NCBI RefSeq assembly: GCF_001440345.1
Contig: NZ_LJYX01000011.1
Location: forward strand, 1 to 64,000
Source: Colwellia sp. TT2012
GTDB taxonomy: Bacteria > Pseudomonadota > Gammaproteobacteria > Enterobacterales > Alteromonadaceae
Length of the DNA: 64,000 nt
Direction: 5' to 3'
A model generated the notes under the pieces. That model was given only the letters and a program-made list of their open reading frames with translations, was not told where the DNA came from and ran no database searches. Below are positions 6,977 to 12,923 of this stretch, piece after piece. The position numbers were made by a program, and so were the translations under genes. The stretch's first letter is position 1, and each line of letters starts with the position of its first letter.

Positions 6977-7990
6977 ATGAAAAAATTTAGACTGATTGTA
7001 TTGTGTTTACCGATTGTTCTATTAGCGTATTCTACGCTATCAGGAATGCTAATGAACTACTTATTTGTATTCCTGCTCTTATCTGCAATAACCATGATAG
7101 TGACGTTTATAGTTTCTCTTGTAAAAAAACAGGTCTATTGGGGTTTTTCATATAGAGGGCAAGGATCGGGCATTTACCTTCGTCAGGGTTTTCTAAGGAA
7201 TGCGACTTGGATTATTATTGGCTATTGTATTTACACAGCAGTTATACCGATTCAATTTTCGTCTACTGATTTTACTGGCATCACAGTCATGATATGGGGT
7301 TCAGTGGTTACACTCTGTCTTTTGGATTGGGTGCCTCGGAAACAAATAGGTAAGTCGCTCAATGTTACCCTTTCCATATTTTTGATTTTTTTAACTTATC
7401 AGCTCGCCATAATATATTTTCCGGTAAAACCTACTAATAGTATTGTACTGATTCCTCCATTCGAAGGCGATTGGTATGTTTTTCATGGTGGAAATAGTGC
7501 GTTAATAAACCATCACCATTTTGCAGGGTCGCAAAAATACGCTATGGATATTTTGGCTCCTGAAGATGGAAAGCTACCATTTGAAAAAATAACTGACTTA
7601 CAGAAATATAAGACTTTTGGTAAATCTCTTTTTTCTCCCGTCGATGGAGTGATCGTATCAATTGAAAATTCACTTCCAGATCAAAAGATAGGTGAGACCG
7701 ATCGACAAAATATTGCGGGTAATCATGTGGTCATAAAAACAGAAACTGATATATTTATACTAATGGCGCATCTTCAATATAACAGCTTATTAGTAGCTGA
7801 AGGAGATAGCGTTAAAATCGGGCAAGAAATCGCAAAGATAGGCAATTCGGGGAACACCTCTCAGCCTCATTTACACATACAAGCAATGACAGCCATAAAT
7901 TTTATGGACCCGAAAACCAAACCTATCCCCATATCTTTCAAAATAAGTAAACAAAAACCAGTGTTTTATAAAAGAAATGATATTTTTTAA
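6977..7990 (+). CDS. Membrane-anchored M23-family metallopeptidase
   Basis: Start ATG 6977 is preferred: GGAGATGGG lies just before it, and the upstream ATG 6905 is covered by the second copy of a repeated palindrome. The protein has 337 residues. Residues 1-155 contain about five hydrophobic membrane segments. The C-terminal 150 residues form an M23/LytM-type domain: His around 178-180 and Asp near 191 (HHHFAGSQKYAMD), GNHVVIKT near 246, MAHLQ near 265, and the zinc-binding HLH near 298-300 in SQPHLHIQAM. M23 enzymes cut peptidoglycan cross-links or act on outside peptides; here it is membrane-tethered. It is the only gene in the 6505-8279 element, so it is cargo. Its role in the element is unknown. 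Confidence 0.85.
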   Translation: MKKFRLIVLCLPIVLLAYSTLSGMLMNYLFVFLLLSAITMIVTFIVSLVKKQVYWGFSYRGQGSGIYLRQGFLRNATWIIIGYCIYTAVIPIQFSSTDFTGITVMIWGSVVTLCLLDWVPRKQIGKSLNVTLSIFLIFLTYQLAIIYFPVKPTNSIVLIPPFEGDWYVFHGGNSALINHHHFAGSQKYAMDILAPEDGKLPFEKITDLQKYKTFGKSLFSPVDGVIVSIENSLPDQKIGETDRQNIAGNHVVIKTETDIFILMAHLQYNSLLVAEGDSVKIGQEIAKIGNSGNTSQPHLHIQAMTAINFMDPKTKPIPISFKISKQKPVFYKRNDIF

Positions 7991-7998
7991 GTCTATCG

Positions 7999-8085
7999 GG
8001 CTAACAAGTCGTGCAACGCAGACGATTTTGAACGTTGCTTGAAAAACAGCAACGCTCAAAATCGCAGGTTCACTCGGAGTTACCA
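7999..8085 (+). repeat. attC-like site of a different type inside the transposon
   Basis: The site opens with GGCTAAC directly after the peptidase gene and closes with GTTACCA. Between them a 16-bp stem with one mismatch, CGATTTTGAACGTTGC against GCAACGCTCAAAATCG, surrounds a 10-base loop. The outer arms GTGCAACGCAG and CGCAGGTTCAC also pair partly. It has attC layout but belongs to neither type seen elsewhere in the array. It could instead be a terminator, although no T tract follows. Confidence 0.5.
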
Positions 8086-8194
8086 ATACAATATCTAATC
8101 CAAATCAACCTTAAACCCTCACTAGTTAAAGTCCGCAATGTGGTATAAGTGATCATTAGCGGTTTGCAACATAGTCCAAGTAAGGGCGAATTAA

Positions 8195-8279
8195 TTACAT
8201 GTTTTATGTGGCAGCGTTGAATGTAATTGGATGGTAAGGGTGAATGTTATTAGGTGGCTCCGTTGCTAGTTATTTTCCA
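8195..8279 (-). repeat. Right-end array of four transposase-binding-like repeats
   Basis: Read on the minus strand the copies are TGGAAAATAACTAGCAA (from 8279), GCCACCTAATAACATTCA (from 8258), ACCATCCAATTACATTCA (from 8235) and TGCCACATAAAACATGTA (from 8213). The CCA of the internal copies recurs every 23 bp. They are inverted relative to the left-end copies. The stretch 8086-8194 between the attC-like site and these repeats holds nothing I recognise. Confidence 0.7.
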
Positions 8280-8284
8280 GCGAG
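8280..8284. repeat. Right copy of the 5-bp target-site duplication
   Basis: GCGAG directly follows the TTTTCCA end of the element and matches the five bases at 6500-6504. Confidence 0.65.
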
Positions 8285-8798
8285 CGCCATCCGGTCTTTC
8301 CCTCCTTTGCCGTCTCGAATATGCACTAGCATGGTTGCGCTATCAATATCATGAACAGTTAAGTTAAGCCCTTCACTTAAGCGTAATCCCATAGAGTAGA
8401 TCGTCATAAAAAACACTTGATAGCGTAATTGCTTGGTTTGATTGATGACATTTCTGATTTGGATGGCCGTTAAAATATCGGGTATACGTCTTACTCGCGG
8501 GGGTTTGACGATAGAGAGCCATTCCCACTGCTTATTGAGGGTGTAACGGTAAAAGAACTGCAATCCGTTACGGTCAATTTTAACGGTACTCCAGGAATGG
8601 GTTTGAATAAGGCTGTTAAAATACAACTTCAAGTTGGCGGTGGTTAAGGTATCAGGTGCTTGGTCGAAATACTCAGTAACACGACGTACAGCCCGCGAAT
8701 AAGCATCGATAGTGGCTGGGCGTTTACCCTTGCAAGGATAGGTTGATAAGATGTTGTTCATAAAGATAATTATAGCGTTGTGCTTGTGACGTATTCAT
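8280..8798 (-). pseudogene. Tyrosine recombinase, N-terminal fragment with frameshift
   Basis: The start is ATG 8798 (MNTSQAQRYNYLYEQHL). Around 8727 the frame changes: NLSLQG continues as KRPATIDAYSRAV in the next frame, explained by one extra base in a GGG run. The rest holds the core-binding SAM-like domain and the first catalytic arginine (MGLRLSEGLNL), ending at GKGGKDRMALA where the 6505-8279 element enters. Rejoining the flanks over the target duplication leaves another +1 shift, so the gene was probably already dead or decayed afterwards. It resembles recombinases carried by some IS91 relatives. Confidence 0.8.
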
Positions 8799-8803
8799 GG
8801 GTA

Positions 8804-8848
8804 TACTCCAATAACGCATCATCGATGTGACGATGCTGTTATTGAGTA
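8804..8848. promoter_or_regulatory. Long imperfect palindrome just upstream of the recombinase start
   Basis: TACTCCAATAACGCATCATCG and its near complement CGATGCTGTTATTGAGTA flank a 6-base centre. It begins 6 bp ahead of the recombinase start codon. It could be an operator, a recombinase-binding site or part of the terIS end of the IS91-like element. Confidence 0.35.
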
Positions 8849-8872
8849 TGGAGGGTGGTTTAAAACACCTCT

Positions 8873-8885
8873 GCCGCAGAGCGGC
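8873..8885. repeat. GCCGC/GCGGC hairpin at the outer end of the IS91-like element
   Basis: GCCGC and GCGGC form a perfect 5-bp stem over AGA and lie 3 bp from the opening core of attC site 7. A GC-rich hairpin near the end fits a terIS-type terminus, but the exact boundary is uncertain. Confidence 0.35.
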
Positions 8886-8888
8886 TTC

Positions 8889-8987
8889 GTTCAACAAGTT
8901 GCTCAAACGGAAAAAATACAGTTGGCTTTTTACGCTACCCTACAAATTTTAGTCAACTGCATTTTTCCGCTTAAGCGGGCGTTGAGG
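8889..8987 (+). repeat. attC site 7
   Basis: The site runs from GTTCAAC to GTTGAGG with arms around CTCAAACGGAAAAAATAC and GCATTTTTCCGCTTAAG. It belongs to the main family. It follows the IS91-like element directly, with no intact cassette gene between attC sites 6 and 7. Confidence 0.85.
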
Positions 8988-8988
8988 C

Positions 8989-9124
8989 TGTAGAATAACT
9001 AATTCAGCCAAAACAACTAGTTTTTTGTGCTTCTGTATCGCACAGTAGAAGATTAACTCGATATAGGTAATGCATTTAGTACCCCGATTTCAGGGGTGAT
9101 TTACAATGAACGAGTTATTCTACA
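8989..9124. mobile_element. 136-bp inverted-repeat element (MITE-like)
   Basis: TGTAGAATAACT at 8989-9000 is repeated exactly in inverse at 9113-9124; extending inward gives 15 of 17 matching bases. The element begins 2 bp after the attC core. It has no coding capacity and no obvious target duplication. It may be a small transposable element or a long-range hairpin in the leader of the next gene. Confidence 0.4.
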
Positions 9125-9178
9125 AGCTCGTTATGTGCTTAGTCACTGCCAACTCTAATATCATGAAAAGGAAGTCAA

Positions 9179-9469
9179 ATGTTTATAGTTTCACTTAATT
9201 ATACGTCTACTCTTGAAGAGATAGATAAGCATATAGCAGAGCATCTCATACATCTTGATAAGCAATACTCACTTGGTAATTTTATAGCATCTGGCAGGAA
9301 AGAGCCGAGAACAGGTGGTTTCATTCTGGCAACAGTTGCGTCTAAAGTAGAATTGGAAAGTATTTTAGCTAGCGACCCTTTTCATCGAGAAAAATTAGCT
9401 GAGTTTGTTGTAACCGAATTTATCCCTACTAAAACATCTCCAGAGTTGAGTTTTTTACTTCGTACTTAA
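9179..9469 (+). CDS. YciI-like protein (cassette gene)
   Basis: This 96-residue protein matches the YCII-related family, small alpha/beta ferredoxin-like proteins. Supporting segments are MFIVSLNYTSTLEEIDKHIA at the start, HLIHLDKQYSLGNFIASG with the conserved His-Asp pair in the family's proposed active site, and DPFHREKLAEFVVTEF near residues 67-82. The biochemical function is unknown. AAGGA lies just before ATG 9179. A 190-bp leader containing the 136-bp inverted-repeat element separates it from attC site 7. Confidence 0.83.
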   Translation: MFIVSLNYTSTLEEIDKHIAEHLIHLDKQYSLGNFIASGRKEPRTGGFILATVASKVELESILASDPFHREKLAEFVVTEFIPTKTSPELSFLLRT

Positions 9470-9476
9470 AAGCACC

Positions 9477-9573
9477 TAGTATCAAGAACTTCAAACGGAA
9501 AAAATACAGTTGGCTGTTTTCGTTCCTCAAAATTTTAGCCAACTATTTTTGTCCGCTTAAGTGGGCGTTAGGT
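9477..9573 (+). repeat. attC site 8 with an altered opening core
   Basis: The closing core GTTAGGT is intact and the arms match the family, but the opening core reads TAGTATC instead of the RYYYAAC pattern. The change is in the conserved AAC. Confidence 0.8.
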
Positions 9574-9609
9574 TTTAAAAAGTTTATCAACAACAAGGAG
9601 AGTCCAACG

Positions 9610-9948
9610 ATGGATTATTTTATAGGCGCACTGAAAAAATATGCTGACTTTACTGGTCGAGCACGTAGGAAAGAGTACTGGATGTTCATGCTTATTTATC
9701 TGATTATCCAAGTCGTTTTATCAGTACTTGGTTTGGACCTGGTTCTTATGGTATTGGGTCTTGGACTTCTAGTTCCAAGTCTTAGTATTGGAGCTAGAAG
9801 GTTGCATGATACAGGGCGCTCTGGATGGTGGCAGTTAATTTATTTAGTTCCACTTATCGGTATAATAGTCATGATTGTCTTTTTAGCTCAAGATAGCCAT
9901 GATGAAAATGACTATGGCGTTAACCCTAAAGCTGGTGTTCCTGCATAA
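9610..9948 (+). CDS. DUF805-family inner-membrane protein (cassette gene)
   Basis: This 112-residue protein is a clear DUF805 (YhaH-like) member. It has the family's soluble N-terminus (YADFTGRARRKEYWMF), two to three hydrophobic segments (about 27-57 and 76-92), and the signature SLSIGARRLHDTGRSGWW at residues 58-75. The C-terminus NDYGVNP is also typical. Such proteins sit in the inner membrane and have no established function; they are frequent passengers of integron cassettes. CAAGGAGAG precedes ATG 9610. Confidence 0.92.
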   Translation: MDYFIGALKKYADFTGRARRKEYWMFMLIYLIIQVVLSVLGLDLVLMVLGLGLLVPSLSIGARRLHDTGRSGWWQLIYLVPLIGIIVMIVFLAQDSHDENDYGVNPKAGVPA

Positions 9949-9949
9949 A

Positions 9950-10043
9950 ACTTAACAATGCACTCAAACGGAAAAATTACAGTTGGCTCGCGCTTCGCGC
10001 AGTTTAGCCTAACTGTATTTTTCCGCTTAGTTTAGCGTTATAT
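9950..10043 (+). repeat. attC site 9
   Basis: The site is bounded by ACTTAAC and GTTATAT with arms around CTCAAACGGAAAAATTAC and GTATTTTTCCGCTTAG. Both cores fit the consensus. Confidence 0.88.
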
Positions 10044-10069
10044 TTTTATCAAATTAGGGAGTTTAAATT

Positions 10070-10300
10070 ATGGAAGATTCGAATAATGAGAATATTTATT
10101 GGAGATTTATAAAGTTTTTAACTTCAACGGCTTTGACAATAGCATTACTTGACCTTTCTGGTGTCGATTTGACAAAAGTAAGTATTTTCTCATCCGATAC
10201 TTTTTCATTTGCAATAGCCGGTCTATTTGTAGTTTGCTTCCTTACTTTTGATAATATGCTCATAAGTATTGCTAAATGGTTAAAAAGAAAAGAAAAATAG
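10070..10300 (+). CDS. Small two-segment membrane protein, unknown function (cassette gene)
   Basis: This 76-residue protein has an acidic N-terminus (MEDSNNEN), a first hydrophobic segment near residues 12-29, a second near 46-66 (FAIAGLFVVCFLTF) and a basic tail (KWLKRKEK). The charge pattern predicts a two-pass inner-membrane protein with the C-terminus in the cytoplasm. I do not recognise the family. ATG 10070 follows TTAGGGAG and the gene fills its cassette. Confidence 0.65.
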   Translation: MEDSNNENIYWRFIKFLTSTALTIALLDLSGVDLTKVSIFSSDTFSFAIAGLFVVCFLTFDNMLISIAKWLKRKEK

Positions 10301-10305
10301 GCTTG

Positions 10306-10407
10306 GAGTAACTATAAGGTTTTCAAGCGGACAATTAACAGCGGGCTGTTGTTCGTATCACACACATTTTAGCCCACTATTAATTGCCGCTTAAAATGGC
10401 GATAGGT
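10306..10407 (+). repeat. attC site 10 with an altered closing core
   Basis: The opening core is GAGTAAC. The arms are AAGCGGACAATTAAC and TTAATTGCCGCTTAAA, with the inner pair AGCGGGCTG and TAGCCCACT shared with attC site 1. The closing core reads GATAGGT instead of GTTRRRY, which may block crossover here. Confidence 0.78.
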
Positions 10408-10428
10408 AAATACAAAGGGGTATTAGCA

Positions 10429-10737
10429 ATGCAATGGTTGTGGACATGGAAAGGAAAGTTTTTTGGCTTTCGAAATAATGATGAATTAAGGTTGCAAGAT
10501 GGTACTCATGTAGCCACTTTTCGTGGAGATGAAGTTTTTGATTTTCAAGGAAACTATCTTGGAGAAATTCGTAGCGAAAATCGCCTAATTACTAAAAAAT
10601 CATCTAAACGCAAAAAACGATCTCGTAGCTCTAAAAAAATGAAAATGGTAGGTCGTGTTGGCAGAGTTAACTATGTGGGTAATGTAAATATTATTGGCCA
10701 TGAAAATTTTCCAGACAAAGATAGCTTTGGTACATAA
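10429..10737 (+). CDS. Small basic protein, possibly of the 4-fold beta-flower type (cassette gene)
   Basis: Start ATG 10429 follows AAAGGGG by 8 bp; an earlier in-frame ATG lies within attC site 10. The 102-residue protein begins with aromatic- and glycine-rich strands (WLWTWKGKFFGFRNNDELRL, HVATFRGDEVFDFQGNYLGE), a pattern I associate with the four-fold beta-flower proteins found in cassettes. Then follows a very basic linker (KKSSKRKKRSRSSKK, about residues 61-75) and a short C-terminal strand segment. The basic stretch could bind nucleic acid, but that is a guess. Confidence 0.6.
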   Translation: MQWLWTWKGKFFGFRNNDELRLQDGTHVATFRGDEVFDFQGNYLGEIRSENRLITKKSSKRKKRSRSSKKMKMVGRVGRVNYVGNVNIIGHENFPDKDSFGT

Positions 10738-10740
10738 ATT

Positions 10741-10839
10741 CACCTACAAGAACATCAAATGGAAAATTTACAGTGGGCTGTTTTTTGTTCCTCAAACATT
10801 ATAGCCAACTATATTTTTCCGCTTAAGTAGGCGTTGGTA
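10741..10839 (+). repeat. attC site 11
   Basis: The closing core GTTGGTA is intact. The opening core reads CACCTAC, so the conserved AAC is altered to TAC. The arms ATCAAATGGAAAATTTAC and ATATTTTTCCGCTTAAG pair imperfectly. Confidence 0.78.
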
Positions 10840-10842
10840 TGC

Positions 10843-10871
10843 CCACTACGGTGAATAATTTACCGTAGTGG
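10843..10871 (+). promoter_or_regulatory. Perfect 10-bp hairpin in the leader of the Sel1-repeat gene
   Basis: CCACTACGGT and ACCGTAGTGG pair across a 9-base AT-rich loop, starting 3 bp after the attC core and ending 31 bp before the gene. No T run follows, so it is not a standard terminator. It could affect translation or be a protein-binding site. Confidence 0.4.
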
Positions 10872-10902
10872 TATTTCAAATAGCATTAAAGGATTATTTA
10901 AG

Positions 10903-11769
10903 ATGATTGTTAGTGATGTAGTCATAAAGGAAATTCATATAAGATGGCCATCTATTCCACAAATTTTTAAACTCATCATAATACTTGCCGTTATATTATT
11001 TGGTTATTTTAAATTTCATTCATACCAAAAAGACAAAATTCAAACGTTTAAAATAATTTCCCAACCAAAAGTGAATGATATATATTTTTTAGATTTTAGA
11101 TTGTTAAGCGGTAAATTAAGGCCTCAAGAAAAATATAGAATAGCTAAGGTTGTCGATATTACAGGTGACATTATTACTTTAATTTATGGAGGGTTTTATT
11201 ATTTAAGGCAACATGCCGTAGAAAACAGCATTCGCTATGGGCATTTAAGCTTTAAAGATTACTTTGAAGCTAAAAGATACGACTTGCCAATCAAAGTAAT
11301 AAAAGAAATGCATCAATCTGGCGCTATTTACTTAGCTAAAAGACCAATAAGAAATAAGCTTTTTGGTCATTTAGTTGGTCCAGAAAAAGTAACTCATGGT
11401 CAAGGTCTTTTTCTCCCAGGGAAAAAAGAAAATTTCTATGGTGAAGCTTCCCTTATGCAACTATATAGTGAAACTAACTTAAATGAAGCTTTTGAGCTTT
11501 TTCAACGCTCAGCTAATTATGGATATTCACTTGGACAAGTAAACCTTGCAGAAATGTACATAAATGGGCAGCATGTCAAAAAAGATTTTAATCAAGCACT
11601 TTATTGGCTTAAAAAAGCATCGTTACAAAGTCATAAACCTGCAATTTTAAAATATGGAATAATTTGTAAGCAAATTAAATCATGCAATATCGTCGGTTTT
11701 TATCAAGAACTAACGGCTTTTGGTGTTAATATCAAAGTCAGAAATTTAGATTTTAAACTGAGTAAATAA
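10903..11769 (+). CDS. Membrane-anchored Sel1-repeat protein (cassette gene)
   Basis: This 288-residue protein has one N-terminal membrane segment (about residues 21-38, FKLIIILAVILFGYF) preceded by positive charges, then an unassigned middle region. The C-terminal part (about 185-265) contains Sel1-like helical repeats: LYSETNLNEAFELFQRSANY, YSLGQVNLAEMYINGQHV and DFNQALYWLKKASLQSHKPA. Sel1 repeats mediate protein contacts, so it is probably an envelope adaptor; no enzymatic motif is seen. The AAAGGA ribosome site is close to ATG 10903. At its 3' end the expected attC is replaced by a group II intron fragment. Confidence 0.75.
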   Translation: MIVSDVVIKEIHIRWPSIPQIFKLIIILAVILFGYFKFHSYQKDKIQTFKIISQPKVNDIYFLDFRLLSGKLRPQEKYRIAKVVDITGDIITLIYGGFYYLRQHAVENSIRYGHLSFKDYFEAKRYDLPIKVIKEMHQSGAIYLAKRPIRNKLFGHLVGPEKVTHGQGLFLPGKKENFYGEASLMQLYSETNLNEAFELFQRSANYGYSLGQVNLAEMYINGQHVKKDFNQALYWLKKASLQSHKPAILKYGIICKQIKSCNIVGFYQELTAFGVNIKVRNLDFKLSK

Positions 11770-11775
11770 AATATA

Positions 11776-12000
11776 ATCGGGTAGCTGGAGGTCTATGACC
11801 ACCAGCCACACACCACCCTGCATGCGGCTCCGCCCAGGGCGGTTCATCTAGAACCCCCATTTCTTAGTGAATAAAAATCCGCTTTAGCCAGGTAGCCATT
11901 GTTCAAGGCTTGTTGAGTGCCCGGTGTTTTCGAGCTTCACCAAGGCCCTTTGTGGGTGATACCAAAAGCAACTGCCGCTTGGAAACTGTTCACTGAGAAG
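11776..12000 (-). mobile_element. 3' remnant of a group II intron (domains V and VI plus maturase tail)
   Basis: On the minus strand, ACCGCCCTG (11843-11835) pairs with CAGGGTGGT (11820-11812), giving a domain V-like hairpin with an inner GGCGGAGCCGC part. A domain VI-like stem (GCTGGTGGTC over GACCTCCAGC, 11808-11784) follows, and the sequence ends CTACCCGAT, typical of bacterial group II introns. Upstream on the same strand is the tail of the intron reverse transcriptase, AFGITHKGPW, an in-frame TGA, then KTPGTQQALNNGYL. The 5' part of the intron is absent, so it cannot splice or move by itself. It sits where an attC site would be expected. Confidence 0.7.
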
Positions 12001-12001
12001 A

Positions 12002-12289
12002 ATGAATAAATCAATGGCGTTAACACTTGGGCTATTACTTGCTGAATAATACAGTCAAGCACGGTGGGTATGCCCAGTTGAATCTATTTTTGAATTACCG
12101 CAATTACCATTTATGTTTAATTTCGCGGGAGTGGTAGATGCATTTTATTGTATTCTAGCCTTAGGTTAAAAGCATACGGAAAAAACCTTCAAGGTAAAGC
12201 TGGCTCATATCAATTATCAATATAGCCTTTTAAATTGGTCAAACTTAAAACAAGCAATTAATCTTGCTAAAAGCTGGATAAACGCATAA
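12002..12289 (+). pseudogene. Decayed small cassette gene with two in-frame stops
   Basis: One frame reads MNKSMALTLGLLLAE, stop, YSQARWVCPVESIFELPQL onward to FYCILALG, stop, then KHTEKTFKVKLAHINYQYS and ends AKSWINA just at the core of the next attC. Ninety-six codons with only two TAA stops and a 3' end at the attC suggest a former cassette gene. It could alternatively be two small unrelated frames. The family is not recognised. Confidence 0.5.
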
Positions 12290-12334
12290 CAAATAAAAAT
12301 AGGTGTCGCACAGCAGCCACCTTCAGCGTTAAGC
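12284..12334 (+). repeat. attC site 12, short type
   Basis: This 51-bp site runs from GCATAAC to GTTAAGC. Its stem AGGTGTCG/CAGCCACCT and its AACAAATAAAAATAGG lead match attC site 6, so both belong to a second attC type within the array. Confidence 0.72.
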
Positions 12335-12371
12335 CATGACGGTGGATCTATTTTATAAAGAGGAGAAAAAA

Positions 12372-12752
12372 ATGTTCAGTCATATTATGATTGGTGCAAA
12401 TGATGTACAAAAATCGAAAATATTTTATGATGCAATTTTAGCCGCTATGGGTTATGACGCAGGAGTAATTGATGAAAAAGGACGTTGCTTTTATTTTACT
12501 AAAAGTGGTGTTTTTGCCCTCAGTAAACCTATAAATGGCGAGCCTGCTTGTCATGGTAATGGCTCTACTATTGGTTTTTCAGCAAAGACCGCAGATATAG
12601 TTGATGCTTGGCATGCCGCTGGTATCGCGCATGGCGGCACTGCTTGTGAGGATCTTCCAGGGGTACGTGAGGGAACTATTGGAAAATTATATTTAGCGTA
12701 TTTACGTGATCCGTCCAATAATAAAATTTGTGCACTTCATCGGTTAGGTTGA
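12372..12752 (+). CDS. VOC-superfamily (glyoxalase/dioxygenase-like) protein (cassette gene)
   Basis: Start ATG 12372 follows AGAGGAG; an earlier ATG at 12336 lies next to the attC core and lacks this site. The 126-residue protein has two beta-alpha-beta-beta-beta modules of the vicinal oxygen chelate fold: MFSHIMIGANDVQKSKIFYD at the start and GSTIGFSAKTADIVDAWHAA near residues 74-93, ending YLRDPSNNKICALHR. Candidate metal ligands are His4 and the His near 121. Members include lactoylglutathione lyases and resistance proteins; the substrate here is unknown. It is the last intact cassette of the array. Confidence 0.88.
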   Translation: MFSHIMIGANDVQKSKIFYDAILAAMGYDAGVIDEKGRCFYFTKSGVFALSKPINGEPACHGNGSTIGFSAKTADIVDAWHAAGIAHGGTACEDLPGVREGTIGKLYLAYLRDPSNNKICALHRLG

Positions 12753-12753
12753 T

Positions 12754-12832
12754 GTTGAATTAATCTAAAAATGGCGATAAGTTGTTACTCGGTGCAACAT
12801 GTTAACCAACTATGAGCTACTTAAGCGGACGC
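12754..12832 (+). repeat. Degenerate attC, probable distal end of the array
   Basis: The closing half is recognisable (TAACCAACTAT, then CTTAAGCGGACGCTTG in place of GGGCGTTAG), but the opening core and arms are eroded. After it the coding direction changes and conserved chromosomal genes begin, so the cassette array probably ends here. Confidence 0.5.
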
Positions 12833-12923
12833 TTGTTTCCCCCCGTTTTAACGGACAGCAGTATCATTATTTATTGCGAGCCAGATACCTTGGTAGGATA
12901 TTGATATAAACGTTATTTACACG

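Larger units (their letters stand above)
6505..8279 (+). mobile_element. 1,775-bp non-autonomous transposon with arrayed end repeats, carrying an M23 peptidase gene
   Basis: The element interrupts the tyrosine recombinase gene. It begins TGGACAATTAC and ends with the complement of TGGAAAATAAC, and is flanked by GCGAG on both sides. Five imperfect copies of a sequence like CCACCCAATTACAT lie at the left end and four at the right end, inverted relative to each other and spaced 22-23 bp. This is the architecture of Tn7/Tn5053/Mu-type transposon ends, where each repeat binds the DDE transposase. No transposase gene lies inside, so it would need one in trans. The cargo is one membrane M23 peptidase gene and an attC-like site. 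Confidence 0.72.
5590..8888 (-). mobile_element. Decayed IS91-like element with accessory tyrosine recombinase
   Basis: Between two attC sites lie, in minus-strand order, remains of a tyrosine recombinase gene and then of an IS91-type transposase, overlapping as in IS91 relatives that carry an extra recombinase. The transposase 3' side has a 9-bp hairpin at 5638-5661 and abuts CAAG at 5586-5589, which is CTTG on the element's strand, one of the tetranucleotide targets known for IS91. The other end has a GCCGC/GCGGC hairpin at 8873-8885. No target duplication is expected. Both genes are broken, and a second element (6505-8279) sits inside the recombinase. Boundaries are approximate. Confidence 0.65.

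Noticed and set aside
6505..8279. CRISPR-associated or complete Tn7-like transposon
   Set aside because: The end architecture is Tn7-like, but there are no tns genes, no cas genes and no repeat-spacer array inside or near it, so only a non-autonomous element is supported.
1..12832. CRISPR array as explanation for the regular repeats
   Set aside because: Repeats are separated by whole genes, are imperfect palindromes of about 95 bp, and end in GTTRRRY cores; there are no short uniform spacers and no cas genes.
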